Below, in pieces: positions 22,898 through 32,074 of a stretch of DNA of 64,000 bases; within the stretch, counting starts at the first letter, position 1; every line of letters begins with the position of its first letter. This DNA is from an uncultured Eubacteriales bacterium (GTDB lineage: Bacteria > Bacillota > Clostridia > Oscillospirales > Oscillospiraceae): positions 62,001 through 126,000 of the forward strand of contig CAKTSK010000001.1 of NCBI GenBank assembly GCA_934597725.1. The letters run 5' to 3'. A program made the position numbers and the translations under genes. The notes beneath the pieces were generated by a model, which was given only the letters and a program-made list of their open reading frames with translations, did no database searches and was not told where the DNA came from.

Positions 22898-25282
22898 ATG
22901 CCGTCACTGCAACAGCCTCCCGGCCAGCAGGGGCCGGGACTTTCCAGCGCACAGGTCCAACAGCGGGTCCAGGCCGGCCTGACCAACACGCCGCCGGACT
23001 CCCCCACCAAAACCGTCCAGAAGATCATCCTGGAAAACCTGTTCTCCTTTTTCAACCTGATCTTTTTCGTCATCGCCGGCTTTCTCATCGCCGTAGGCTC
23101 CTTCGGGGAGCTGATCTTCCTGCTGGTGGTGGCCGCCAACACCGCCATCGGCATCATCCAGGAGCTGCACGCCAAAAAGAAGCTGGACAGTCTGTCCCTT
23201 CTCTCCGCCCCCCAGGCCAAGGCGGTCCGGGACGGCACCCTATGCAGTGTCTACACCCGGGATCTGGTCCGGGATGACCTGGTCCTCTTCTCCGCCGGCA
23301 ACCAGATCTGCGCCGACGCCAAGGTGGTCTCCGGCTCGGTCCAGGTCAATGAATCCCTGCTCACCGGCGAGTCGGACGAGATCGCCAAAGGGGTGGGCAG
23401 CGAGCTGCTCTCGGGCAGCTTCGTGGTCTCCGGCCAGTGCTACGCCGTCCTCACCCGGGTGGGGGCGGACTCCTACGCAGCCAAGCTCACCAGCGAGGCC
23501 CAGAAGTCCAAGAAAAGTCACCTGCCGGGGATGATGCGCTCCCTGAACCGGCTGCTCATCGCCATCGGCATCCTCATCGTCCCCATCGGGGGGCTGCTCT
23601 TCTACCGCCAGACCTCCCTGCTGGGCCTGTCCATCAAGGAGGGGGTCGAGAGCACTGCCGCCGCCGTCATCGGCATGATCCCCGAGGGGCTGTACCTCAT
23701 GGTCAGCCTGGCCCTGGCAGCCAGCGTGCTGCGGCTGGCCACCACCAAAAACACCTTGGTGCAGGACCTGAAATGCACCGAGACCCTGGCCCGGGTGGAC
23801 GTGCTGTGCGTGGACAAGACGGGCACCGTCACCCAGCCGGAGATGGTCTATCAGGGGCTGCTCCCCCTGACCGGCGACGCCGACGAGGAGGCCCTGACCC
23901 GACAGCTGACGGACTTCGTGTCCAACATGGCCCCGGACAACGAGACCATGCAGGCCCTCCAGAACGCCCTGCACGCGGACGACGCCCGCAAGGCCCAGCA
24001 GGTGCTGGGCTTCTCCTCCGAGACCAAATACAGCGCCGTGGCCTACAGCCCCGAGGACGCCTATGTCCTGGGGGCGCCGGAGTTCATCCTGGGCCAGGAG
24101 GGCTACGCCCCCTACCGGGCCCGGGCCGAACAGGCCATGGCCGACGGCAGCCGGGTGCTGCTCTTCGCCGCCTGCCGCCCCGGCCCCAATGGCCGGGGGA
24201 TCGCCGATCCGGTCCCGCTGTCCTTCGTGCTGCTGCACAACCCCGTGCGGGAAAACGCCAAAGAGACCTTTGCCTACTTCCACGACCAGGGGGTGACGGT
24301 CAAGGTCATCTCCGGGGACAACCCGGTCACCGTGGCCGCTGCGGCCCGGCAGGCGGGCATCCAGGGGGCGGACAAGTATGTGGACGCCTCCACCCTGGAG
24401 ACCTACGAGGACATTGAGGCCGCCTGCGAGGAATACAACGTCTTTGGCCGGGTGCGCCCCAACCAGAAAAAACTGCTGGTCCAGGCCCTGCAAAGCCACA
24501 AGCACACCGTGGCCATGACCGGCGACGGCGTCAACGACGTGCTGGCCCTGAAGGAGGCCGACTGCAGCGTGGCCATGGCCTCCGGCAGCGACGTGGCCGC
24601 CCAGATCTCCGACCTGGTCCTCATGGACAGCGACTTTGCCGCCATGCCCTCTGTGGTGGCCGAGGGGCGGCGGGTGATCAACAACATTGAGCGGGCGGCC
24701 TCGCTGTATCTGGTGAAAAATATCTTTTCCCTCATCCTGGCCATCATCTCCATCACGGCCGTCTTTTCCTATCCCCTCACCCCCTCTCAGCTGACCCTGA
24801 TGAGCCTGCTGGCCATCGGCATCCCCTCGCTGATCCTGGCTCTGGAGCCCAACGAGAACCTGGTCACCGGGAACTTCCTCCGCAACGCCATCGTCCGGGC
24901 GCTGCCGGCGGCGCTGACGGACCTGTTCATCATCATCTTCGTCCTGCTCTTCCAGAAAGCCTTCCAGATGGGCAACGACGAGATCTCCACCATCACGGCG
25001 CTGCTGGTGACCATCGTCGGGTTCTTCATGCTCTGGCGGGTGGCCAAGCCCCTGAACCGGCTGCACCTGGGCATGATGGGCGGGCTGGTCCTGGCGCTGC
25101 TGCTGATCATCCTGTTCCTGCCGGGCGCCTTCTCTCTGACTCCCCTGTCCTTCGGCGGCGGGCTGGTGCTGACGGTGTTCGTGCTGCTCATCCCCTCCGT
25201 CCACTGGCTGCTGACCAAGGCCCTGGAAGGACTGGACCTCTTCTTCCACCGTCTGCATCTGGGCGGACGGCGGCAGTCCTGA
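22898..25282 (+). CDS. Cation-translocating P-type ATPase (CtpE/P2-like)
   Basis: 794 residues. The actuator motif LLTGESDE, the phosphorylation motif CVDKTGTVT (Asp306), the hinge MTGDGVNDVLALKEADCSVA and the membrane motif MIPEGLYLMVSLALA are all present, with about ten membrane helices. The order and length fit P2-type calcium or magnesium pumps such as CtpE. IPEGL in helix 4 is the usual cation-binding signature. The exact ion is not certain. AAAGGGAGG precedes the ATG at 22898 by about 10 nt. Confidence 0.88.
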   Translation: MPSLQQPPGQQGPGLSSAQVQQRVQAGLTNTPPDSPTKTVQKIILENLFSFFNLIFFVIAGFLIAVGSFGELIFLLVVAANTAIGIIQELHAKKKLDSLSLLSAPQAKAVRDGTLCSVYTRDLVRDDLVLFSAGNQICADAKVVSGSVQVNESLLTGESDEIAKGVGSELLSGSFVVSGQCYAVLTRVGADSYAAKLTSEAQKSKKSHLPGMMRSLNRLLIAIGILIVPIGGLLFYRQTSLLGLSIKEGVESTAAAVIGMIPEGLYLMVSLALAASVLRLATTKNTLVQDLKCTETLARVDVLCVDKTGTVTQPEMVYQGLLPLTGDADEEALTRQLTDFVSNMAPDNETMQALQNALHADDARKAQQVLGFSSETKYSAVAYSPEDAYVLGAPEFILGQEGYAPYRARAEQAMADGSRVLLFAACRPGPNGRGIADPVPLSFVLLHNPVRENAKETFAYFHDQGVTVKVISGDNPVTVAAAARQAGIQGADKYVDASTLETYEDIEAACEEYNVFGRVRPNQKKLLVQALQSHKHTVAMTGDGVNDVLALKEADCSVAMASGSDVAAQISDLVLMDSDFAAMPSVVAEGRRVINNIERAASLYLVKNIFSLILAIISITAVFSYPLTPSQLTLMSLLAIGIPSLILALEPNENLVTGNFLRNAIVRALPAALTDLFIIIFVLLFQKAFQMGNDEISTITALLVTIVGFFMLWRVAKPLNRLHLGMMGGLVLALLLIILFLPGAFSLTPLSFGGGLVLTVFVLLIPSVHWLLTKALEGLDLFFHRLHLGGRRQS

Positions 25283-25302
25283 GGGCTTCCCCACACACAG
25301 AC

Positions 25303-25338
25303 AAAACAAACCCAGCGGCAGAGGCCGCTGGGTTTTTG
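25303..25338. terminator. Bidirectional terminator
   Basis: Stem AACCCAGCGGC/GCCGCTGGGTT followed by T5 on the plus strand and by TTTGT on the minus strand. It separates the P-type ATPase from the convergent HTH gene. Confidence 0.85.
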
Positions 25339-25342
25339 TCGT

Positions 25343-25561
25343 TCACCGCTGGGGTCCCGGCCGGTCGGTCCGTTCCAACAGATAGTCTGTGCTGACCTGA
25401 TAGAAATCCGCCAGGGCACACAGGACCCATGGCGGGATCATGCGCTGCCCGCTTTCGTAATAGGCATAGGTCCGCTGGGGGACGTTGATCGCCGCGCCCA
25501 CCTGCGCTTGGGTCAGATCGTGGTCCTCCCGCAGTTCTCGAATCCGTCGATATTGTGCCAC
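25343..25561 (-). CDS. XRE-family transcriptional regulator
   Basis: 72 residues from a GTG at 25561: RRIRELREDHDLTQAQVGAA, then INVPQRTYAYYESGQRMIPP and FYQVSTDYLLERTDRP, a complete Cro/cI HTH. The GGTGAT before the GTG is a modest ribosome site; a TTG at 25594 is too close to the predicted -10 to be the start. It is divergent from the small gene at 25670 and the gap contains GAACA-type palindromes. Confidence 0.82.
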   Translation of the reverse strand: MAQYRRIRELREDHDLTQAQVGAAINVPQRTYAYYESGQRMIPPWVLCALADFYQVSTDYLLERTDRPGPQR

Positions 25562-25583
25562 GTGTATCACCAAAAGCAGTATA

Positions 25584-25631
25584 GTTCTGAACAATTTGTT
25601 CTATTGACATTTTGATTGTTTTGTTCTAAAC
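25584..25631. promoter_or_regulatory. Operator region between the HTH gene and the divergent small gene
   Basis: GAACAATTTGTTC (25589-25601) is palindromic apart from its centre. Further GTTCT and TTGTTC half-sites stand at 25584 and 25621-25626. A minus-strand TATACT (25577-25582) borders the palindrome, and a plus-strand TTGACA at 25604-25609 lies between sites. Autoregulation by the HTH protein is inferred. Confidence 0.5.
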
Positions 25632-25669
25632 CGAACCACATCCCATCCACACATCCAGGAGGTGAACCC

Positions 25670-25836
25670 ATGACAGACTACAAAAAATGTATCTCACAAT
25701 GATCCGGGCTACCGAAGATGCCATCCGCACACTGATTGCCGCACAGCAAGCATGTGAAGAACTTTATCTTCGCGAAGAAGAAACGACACCTCCAGTGCTT
25801 CCGCTGCCAAATCAGCAGCATCGCAATGACCCGTGA
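25670..25836 (+). pseudogene. Small conserved-type protein broken by a frameshift at an A6 run
   Basis: A strong AGGAGGTG precedes ATG ACA GAC TAC. The frame stops after ten codons, but a -1 shift at the six-A run (25682-25687) gives a 55-residue protein MTDYKKMYLTMIRATEDAIR, then TLIAAQQACEELYLREEE. Proteins starting MTDYKKMYL with glutamine-rich helices are, as I recall, common small hypothetical proteins of gut Clostridia. The break may be a real mutation, a sequencing error in the homopolymer, programmed slippage, or the 49-residue part may start at its own ATG at 25687. It is followed by a strong terminator. Confidence 0.55.
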
Positions 25837-25870
25837 GCTATCCCCCTCCCGACCAAAAAACAAACCAAAT

Positions 25871-25918
25871 AAAAAGTTACCGAGAACCGCCTGAAATTGT
25901 GGTTCTCGGTAACTTTTT
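25871..25918 (+). terminator. Terminator of the small frameshifted gene
   Basis: An 18-bp perfect stem AAAAAGTTACCGAGAACC with a 12-nt loop and T5 at the end. The following 25919-26139 shows no gene, RNA or repeat that I recognise. Confidence 0.88.
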
Positions 25919-26139
25919 CGTTCGTAACTTCCTGCCCAAGGCTGAAAACTCTTTTTTGCAACAGAACTTGAGAAAAGACTACTCGCTGTGGGTAGGGTGC
26001 AGACTTGAAAAAACTCTACAATAAAACTGCCATATACAAGACGGACTCAAAGAAATTTGACAGAACCTGTGCGCGGCGTAAAATCCCCGCACCAGCACCA
26101 AAAGAAAGGGTGCCTTCCATAAAACATGGAACACAAGCG

Positions 26140-26173
26140 AAAAAGCGGAGCGGCAAAAGCCGCTCCGCTTTTT
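26140..26173 (-). terminator. Terminator of ackA
   Basis: Perfect 15-bp stem AAAAAGCGGAGCGGC, loop of four, with T5 on the minus strand. Confidence 0.9.
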
Positions 26174-26210
26174 AAATCATTTCGGTGGGGATCGGAACCG
26201 CGCCGTTGGC

Positions 26211-27431
26211 TCAGGCCTCTTCGGCTGCGGCAGCAGCGTGCTCCCGGACCAGCTTGGCGGTGTCCAGTGCGATGACCAGCTCCTCGTTGGTGGGGATGAG
26301 GAGGATCTTGTTGGGGGAATCGTCGGTGGAGAGGATGGCTTCCTTGCCGCGGACGTTGTTCTTCTCGGGGTCCATCTTCAGGCCCAGGAACTCCAGGCCC
26401 TCCACGATCTTGGCACGCAGGGTGGCGGAGTTCTCGCCCACGCCGGCGGTGAAGACCACGGCGTCCAGGCCGCCCATGGCAGCGGCGCAGGAGCCGATGC
26501 GCTTGGTGACCTTGTAGCAGAAGACGTCGATGGCCAGCTGAGCGCGCTCGTTGCCCTCGGCAGCGGCGGTCTCCAGGTCACGGAAGTCGGAGGAGACGCC
26601 GGAGATGCCCAGCACGCCGGACTCCTTGTTCAGGGCGCTCTCCACGCGCTTGCCGGAGTAGCCGCGCTGGTCCACGATGTACTCGGTGATGGCAGCGTCG
26701 ATGGCGCCGGCACGGGTGCCCATGGGCAGGCCGTCCTGGGGGGTGAAGCCCATGGAGGTGTCGATGGACTTGCCGAACTTCACCGAGCAGGTGGAAGCGC
26801 CGTTGCCCAGGTGGCAGGTGGCGATACGCAGCTCCTCGATGGGGCGGCCCAGCATCTCAGCGGCGCGCTGGGAGACATACTTGTGGGAGGTGCCGTGGAA
26901 GCCATAGCGGCGGACCTTATTCTCGGTGTACCAGCGGTAGGGCACGGCGTAGATGTAAGCCTTGGGGGGCATGGTCTGGTGGAAGGCGGTGTCGAACACG
27001 GCCACCATGGGGGTGTTGGGCATGACGTCCTTGCAGGCCTCGATGCCGGTGATGTTGGCGGGGTTGTGCAGGGGGGCCAGGGGGATGCAGGCGCGGATGC
27101 CGTCCATGACCTTCCGGTCGATGATGACGGAGTCGGTGAACTCCTCGCCGCCGTGGACCACACGGTGGCCCACCGCGTCGATCTCGGACATGTCGGTGAT
27201 CACGCCGTAGTAGTTGTGGGTCAGCACTTCCATGACCAGCTTGATGGCAGCCTCGTGGTCGGGCATGTAGCGGTCGGCGTCATAGACGTCCTTGCCGGTG
27301 GGGGTGTGCTTGATGTGGCCGTCGATGCCGATGCGCTCGCACAGGCCCTTGGCCAGCACTTCCTTGGTATCGGGGTCCAGCAGCTGATACTTCAGGGAAG
27401 AGCTGCCTGCATTGATAACCAGAACTTTCAT
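26211..27431 (-). CDS. ackA: Acetate kinase
   Basis: 406 residues, the normal length. VLVINAGSSSLKYQLLD, HRVVHGGE, FDTAFHQTMP, RRYGFHGTSHKYVS, HLGNGASTCSVKFGKSIDTS, GLPMGTRAG and FTAGVGENS are the family signatures; His and Arg catalytic residues are in place. It makes ATP and acetate from acetyl phosphate. Unusually no pta is adjacent. AAAGGAGAGG lies before the ATG, and a good promoter is at 27519-27547 with a short CCCCC/GGGGG hairpin in the leader. Confidence 0.97.
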   Translation of the reverse strand: MKVLVINAGSSSLKYQLLDPDTKEVLAKGLCERIGIDGHIKHTPTGKDVYDADRYMPDHEAAIKLVMEVLTHNYYGVITDMSEIDAVGHRVVHGGEEFTDSVIIDRKVMDGIRACIPLAPLHNPANITGIEACKDVMPNTPMVAVFDTAFHQTMPPKAYIYAVPYRWYTENKVRRYGFHGTSHKYVSQRAAEMLGRPIEELRIATCHLGNGASTCSVKFGKSIDTSMGFTPQDGLPMGTRAGAIDAAITEYIVDQRGYSGKRVESALNKESGVLGISGVSSDFRDLETAAAEGNERAQLAIDVFCYKVTKRIGSCAAAMGGLDAVVFTAGVGENSATLRAKIVEGLEFLGLKMDPEKNNVRGKEAILSTDDSPNKILLIPTNEELVIALDTAKLVREHAAAAAEEA

Positions 27432-27518
27432 GGTGTTTCCTCTCCTTTATGAATTCCTCGAATTTCGATGGTACTTGCTTGTCGCCCCCGTTGGGGGTAA
27501 AATAGTTCATACACGTTT

Positions 27519-27547
27519 ATCTTATCCCATTTTGCCCGAAAGGACAA
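27519..27547 (-). promoter_or_regulatory. Promoter of ackA
   Basis: Minus strand TTGTCC (27542-27547), 17-nt spacer and TAAGAT (27519-27524). Confidence 0.6.
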
Positions 27548-27594
27548 CTGTTTTTTCCCCAAATTTCAAGTTTTTTGGAAAGCGAGGTTGGGCT

Positions 27595-28815
27595 ATGCGT
27601 ACAATCGGCATCGTCGCGGAATACAATCCCTTCCACAGCGGTCACGGCAGTCATCTGGCGGCCCTGCAGCAGACCTTCGGCCCCGGCTGCGCCATCGTCT
27701 GCGCCATGAGCGGCAACTGGGTCCAGCGGGGCCAGCCCGCCCTGGCGGACAAGTGGACCCGGGCGGCGCTGGCCCTCTCCCACGGCGTGGATCTGGTGCT
27801 GGAGCTGCCCACCCTCTGGGCCGCGGCCTCCGCCGAAGCCTTTGCCCGGGGCGGGGTGGGCGTGCTGGCGGCGGCCGGGGTGGTGGACACCCTCAGCTTT
27901 GGCAGCGAAGCCGGCGCCCTCTCCCCCCTCCGGCAGGTGGCGGACTGCCTGCACACCCCTGCCTGGCAGGCCGCGCTGCACGACGGGCTGGACCGGGGCC
28001 TCTCCTTCCCTGCCGCCCGGCAGCAGGCCGCCCGGGCGCTGGTGGGAGAGGCGGCCGACTGTCTCTCCCTGCCCAACAACAACCTGGGGGTGGAATATCT
28101 GCTGGCCCTGGAGGCCCTGGGCAGCACCATCGTCCCCCACACCCTGCCCCGGCAGGGAGCGGGCCACGACCAGGCGCCCCAGGCGGGCCACTCCTCTGCC
28201 TCCTGGCTGCGCCAGCAGATCCTGGCAGAGGACCCGACGCCGCTGGCCCCCTACCTCTCTCCCCCAGAGGAGGAGATCCTGCGGGCCGATCCTGCCAGCC
28301 TGACCGCCTGCACCCTTGGGGTCCTGGCCCGGCTGCGGACCCTGTCGGAGGCCGACTTCGCCCGGCTTCCCGACTGCGGGGAGGGGCTCAGCCACCGGTT
28401 CTTCCGGGCGGCGCAGAGTGCCGTCTCCCTGCCGGATCTGTACGCTCAGGTGCAGAGCAAGCGCTATCCTCTGGCCCGGGTGCGGCGGCTGGTGCTGTGG
28501 GCGTTTCTGGGGCTGCGGGCCGATGACCGGCCGGCCGGCCTGCCCTATCTCCGGGTGCTGGGGTTCTCCCCTCGCGGCCAGGAGCTGCTGCGGCAGATGA
28601 AAACGGCGGCAGCGCTGCCGGTGCTGGTCAAGCCTGCCCACGCCGCCCGGCTGGCGGACCCCGCCGCGCGCCGGGTCTTCGAGCTGGAAGCCCGCTGCAC
28701 CGCCCTATATGATCTGTGCCGGAAGAATTTCGGCCGCACGCCGGGGCCGACGGAATATGCCCGGTCTCCGGTCCGCTGGGACCCTGGCGCAACAGCAAAA
28801 GGACACCGACCCTAA
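27595..28815 (+). CDS. tmcAL: tRNA(Met) cytidine acetate ligase (TmcAL, formerly YlbM/DUF795)
   Basis: 406 residues. The nucleotidyltransferase start IGIVAEYNPFHSGHGSHLAA, then CAMSGNWVQRGQPALADKW and SLPNNNLGVEYLLALEALGS, identify the family that activates acetate with ATP to acetylate C34 of elongator tRNA-Met. It uses acetate directly, which fits its position beside acetate kinase, although the two genes are divergent. The start at 27595 has GAGG 8-9 nt upstream. It ends in a terminator shared with fhs. Confidence 0.92.
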   Translation: MRTIGIVAEYNPFHSGHGSHLAALQQTFGPGCAIVCAMSGNWVQRGQPALADKWTRAALALSHGVDLVLELPTLWAAASAEAFARGGVGVLAAAGVVDTLSFGSEAGALSPLRQVADCLHTPAWQAALHDGLDRGLSFPAARQQAARALVGEAADCLSLPNNNLGVEYLLALEALGSTIVPHTLPRQGAGHDQAPQAGHSSASWLRQQILAEDPTPLAPYLSPPEEEILRADPASLTACTLGVLARLRTLSEADFARLPDCGEGLSHRFFRAAQSAVSLPDLYAQVQSKRYPLARVRRLVLWAFLGLRADDRPAGLPYLRVLGFSPRGQELLRQMKTAAALPVLVKPAHAARLADPAARRVFELEARCTALYDLCRKNFGRTPGPTEYARSPVRWDPGATAKGHRP

Positions 28816-28834
28816 CAGGGCCGGTGTCCTTTTT
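28797..28834. terminator. Bidirectional terminator between tmcAL and fhs
   Basis: Stem AAAAGGACACCG/CGGTGTCCTTTT with inner CCC/GGG pairs; T5 on one strand and T4 on the other. It ends the purine operon on the minus strand. Confidence 0.85.
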
Positions 28835-28852
28835 CTATGGGTGCAGCGAGGC

Positions 28853-30520
28853 TCAGAACAGTCCGCTGATCTTCCCGCTCTCGTCCACGTCGATCTTCTC
28901 CGCCGCCGGGACCTTGGGCAGGCCGGGCATGGTGAGGATCTCCCCGGTGAGGGCCACCAGGAAGCCCGCCCCGGCGGAGACCTTCAGGCTGCGCACGGTG
29001 ACGACGAAGTCCTCCGGCGCGCCCAGCAGGGCCGGGTCGTCGGAAAAGCTGTACTGGGTCTTGGCCATGCAGATGGGATAGCCGCCGAAGCCCTGTTCGG
29101 TCAGCTGCTTGGCCTGCTTCTTGGCCGCCGGGGTGAGGACCACGTCCCGGCCCCGGTAGATCCGGGTGACGATGGCCCGGAGTTTCTCCTCGATGGAGGT
29201 GTCCCGGTCGTAGGAGGGCCGGTACTGGTTGGGCTGCTCGCACAGCCGGACCACTTCCTCGGCCAGGGCCTTGCCGCCCTCGCCGCCCTTGGCCCACACC
29301 TCGGACAGGGCCACGTTGACCCCCAGCTCCCTGCACTTGGCCTCGATGAGGGCCAGCTCGGCCTCGGTGTCCAGGGGGAAGCGGTTGATGGCCACCACGC
29401 AGGGCAGACCAAAGACCTTGGTGATGTTCTCCACATGGCGCAGCAGGTTGGGCAGGCCCTTCTCCAGAGCCTCCAGGTTCTCGGTGCCCAGGTCGGCCTT
29501 GGCCACGCCGCCGTGGTGCTTCAAGGCCCGGACCGTGGCCACCACCACCACCGCGTCGGGGTGGAGCCCCGCCATGGGGCACTTGATGTCCAGGAACTTC
29601 TCGGCTCCCAGGTCTGCGCCGAAGCCGGCCTCGGTGACGGCGTAGTCCCCCAGCTTCAATGCTGCCCGGGTGGCCATGACCGAGTTGCAGCCGTGGGCGA
29701 TGTTGGCAAAGGGCCCGCCGTGGATGATGGCGGGGGTCCCCTCCAGGGTCTGGACCAGGTTGGGCTTCAGGGCGTCCTTGAGCAGAGCGGTCATGGCGCC
29801 GGCGGCCTTCAGGTCGCCCGCGGTGACGGGCTTGTCGTCGTAGGTGTAGCCCACCACCATCCGGCCCAGGCGCTCCTTCAGGTCTGCCACCGAGGTGGCC
29901 AGGCACAGCACGGCCATGATCTCCGAGGCCACGGTGATGTCAAAGCCGTCCTCCCGGGGCACGCCCTGCATCCGGCCGCCCAGGCCGTCCACGATGTTGC
30001 GCAGCTGGCGGTCGTTCATGTCCACGCAGCGCTTCCAGGTGATCTTCTTCACGTCGATGCCCAGCTCGTTGCCCTGCTGGATGTGGTTGTCCAGCATGGC
30101 GGCCAGCAGGTTGTTGGCCGCGCCGATGGCGTGGAAGTCGCCGGTGAAGTGGAGGTTGATGTCCTCCATGGGCACCACCTGGGCATAGCCGCCGCCGGCC
30201 GCGCCGCCCTTGAGGCCGAACACCGGGCCGAGAGAGGGCTCCCGCAGGGCCACCACGGACCGTTTGCCGATCTTCCGCAGGCCGTCGGCCAGCCCCACCG
30301 TGGTGGTGGTTTTCCCCTCCCCGGCGGGGGTGGGGGTGATGGCCGTGACCAGGATAAGCTTGCCGTCGGGGGCCTGGACCTCCCGGAGCATCCGGTAGTC
30401 GATCTTGGCCTTGTAGTTGCCATAGGGTTCCAGGTATTCCTCCCCCACGCCCACCTGACGGGCGATCTCCCGGATGGGGTGCATGGCGCAGGACTGGGCG
30501 ATCTCGATGTCACTTCTCAT
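28853..30520 (-). CDS. fhs: Formate-tetrahydrofolate ligase
   Basis: 555 residues, typical length. P-loop TPTPAGEGKTTTTVGLADGL, GGAAGGGYAQVVPMEDINLH, GHGCNS-type motif FANIAHGCNSVMATR, and EAGFGADLGAEKFLDIKC are signatures. It makes 10-formyl-tetrahydrofolate from formate and ATP. As the last gene of the purine operon it would supply the formyl donor for PurN and the AICAR formyltransferase. It lies 27 nt after guaB. ZTP riboswitches are known to control folate genes of this kind. Confidence 0.96.
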   Translation of the reverse strand: MRSDIEIAQSCAMHPIREIARQVGVGEEYLEPYGNYKAKIDYRMLREVQAPDGKLILVTAITPTPAGEGKTTTTVGLADGLRKIGKRSVVALREPSLGPVFGLKGGAAGGGYAQVVPMEDINLHFTGDFHAIGAANNLLAAMLDNHIQQGNELGIDVKKITWKRCVDMNDRQLRNIVDGLGGRMQGVPREDGFDITVASEIMAVLCLATSVADLKERLGRMVVGYTYDDKPVTAGDLKAAGAMTALLKDALKPNLVQTLEGTPAIIHGGPFANIAHGCNSVMATRAALKLGDYAVTEAGFGADLGAEKFLDIKCPMAGLHPDAVVVVATVRALKHHGGVAKADLGTENLEALEKGLPNLLRHVENITKVFGLPCVVAINRFPLDTEAELALIEAKCRELGVNVALSEVWAKGGEGGKALAEEVVRLCEQPNQYRPSYDRDTSIEEKLRAIVTRIYRGRDVVLTPAAKKQAKQLTEQGFGGYPICMAKTQYSFSDDPALLGAPEDFVVTVRSLKVSAGAGFLVALTGEILTMPGLPKVPAAEKIDVDESGKISGLF

Positions 30521-30547
30521 GGGAATCCTCTCCTTTCCAGAGTTGCC

Positions 30548-32053
30548 TTACTGGTTGCCGGCGGTGGAACGCAGGGTCACGTCGTGGTAGCCGCCTTCCA
30601 CGATGCTGGTGGCGGAGACCAGGGTGAGCCGGGCGTTCTTCTGCAGGTCGGGGATGTTGATGACCCCGCAGTTGCACATGGTGGACTTGACCTTGTACAG
30701 GCTCTTCTCCACGTTGTCGTGCAGGGAGCCGGCGTAGGCCACATAGGAGTCCACGCCCTCCTCAAAGGCCAGGTCGCTCTTGCCGCCCAGGTCGTAGCGC
30801 TGCCAGTTCCGGGCGCGGTTGGAGCCCTCGCCCCAGTATTCCTTCACATAGGCGCCGTTGACCATGAGCTTGTTGGTGGGGCTTTCGTCGAAGCGGGCGA
30901 AGTAGCGGCCCAGCATCAGGAAGTCCGCCCCCATGGCCAGGGCCAGGGTCATGTGGAAGTCAAAGACGATGCCGCCGTCGGAGCAGATGGGCACATAGAC
31001 CCCCGTCTCCTTGAAATACTCGTCCCGGGCTGCGGCCACCTCGATGAGGGCCGAAGCCTGTCCGCGGCCAATGCCCTTGGTCTCCCGGGTGATGCAGATG
31101 GAGCCGCCGCCGATGCCCACCTTGACAAAGTCGGCCCCGGCCTGGGCCAGATAGCGGAAGCCCTCCCGGTCCACCACGTTGCCGGCGCCCACCTTCACGG
31201 TGTCGCCATAGCGCGCGCGGATGAAGTCGATGGTCTTTTTCTGCCAGACGGAGTAGCCCTCGGAGGAGTCGATGCAGAGGATGTCTGCCCCCGCGCCCAC
31301 CAGGGCGGGCACCCGCTGGGCGTAGTCCTTGGAGTTGATGCCGGCGCCCACCAGATAGCGCTTGTCCCCGTCCTGGAGGGCCAGGGGGTGCTCCTTGTGC
31401 TCGGCATAGTCCTTGCGGAAGACGAAGTACATCAGGTGGTCGTTCTCATCCACCACGGGCAGGGCGTTGAGCTTGTGGTCCCAGATGATGTCGTTGGCCT
31501 CTTTCAGGGTGGTGGAAGCCGGGGCGGTGATGAGCTTTTCCCGGGGGGTCATGAACTCCCGCACGGGCACGTCGGTGCTCATCCGGGTCACCCGGTAATC
31601 CCGGCTGGTGACCAGCCCCAGCAGCTTGCCGTTGGGGCTGGCGTCGGCGGTGATGGCCACGGTGGAGAAGCCGTTCTTCTCCTTCAGGGCCAGCACGTCG
31701 GCCAGGGTGGCGTCGGGGGTGAGGTTGGAGGCGGAGATGACAAAGCCGGCCTTGCTGCTCTTGACCCGGCGGACCATGGCGGCCTCGTCCTCAATGGACT
31801 GGGAGCCATAGATGAAGGACAGACCGCCCTCCTTGGCCAGGGCCACGGCCAGGGTGTCGTTGGACACGGCCTGCATGATGGCGGAGACCATGGGGATATT
31901 CAGGCTGATGGGGCACTCCTCTTCCCCTTTGCGGTATTTCACCAGAGGGGTTTTCAGAGACACGTTGTCCGGGATGCACTCCTCCGAGGTAAAGCCGGGC
32001 ACCAGCAGGTATTCACTGAACGTATGGGAGGGTTCGGGATAGTAATATGCCAT
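30548..32053 (-). CDS. guaB: IMP dehydrogenase
   Basis: 501 residues. The TIM barrel is split by two CBS domains (about residues 100-225: DVPVREFMTPREKLI; NALPVVDEND). The catalytic loop GIGGGSICITRE with its cysteine and the flap region SNRARNWQRYDLGG are present. It oxidises IMP to XMP, committing flux to GMP. Its N-terminus (YYYPEPSHTFSEYLLVPGFT) belongs to the clade seen in Clostridia rather than to the Bacillus type. It lies 21 nt after purL. Confidence 0.95.
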   Translation of the reverse strand: MAYYYPEPSHTFSEYLLVPGFTSEECIPDNVSLKTPLVKYRKGEEECPISLNIPMVSAIMQAVSNDTLAVALAKEGGLSFIYGSQSIEDEAAMVRRVKSSKAGFVISASNLTPDATLADVLALKEKNGFSTVAITADASPNGKLLGLVTSRDYRVTRMSTDVPVREFMTPREKLITAPASTTLKEANDIIWDHKLNALPVVDENDHLMYFVFRKDYAEHKEHPLALQDGDKRYLVGAGINSKDYAQRVPALVGAGADILCIDSSEGYSVWQKKTIDFIRARYGDTVKVGAGNVVDREGFRYLAQAGADFVKVGIGGGSICITRETKGIGRGQASALIEVAAARDEYFKETGVYVPICSDGGIVFDFHMTLALAMGADFLMLGRYFARFDESPTNKLMVNGAYVKEYWGEGSNRARNWQRYDLGGKSDLAFEEGVDSYVAYAGSLHDNVEKSLYKVKSTMCNCGVINIPDLQKNARLTLVSATSIVEGGYHDVTLRSTAGNQ

Positions 32054-32074
32054 AGGGGGTGTCTCCTTTCTTGG

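Noticed and set aside
25919..26139. A gene or RNA in the gap before ackA
   Set aside because: Only short frames without ribosome sites and no stable symmetrical structure were seen.
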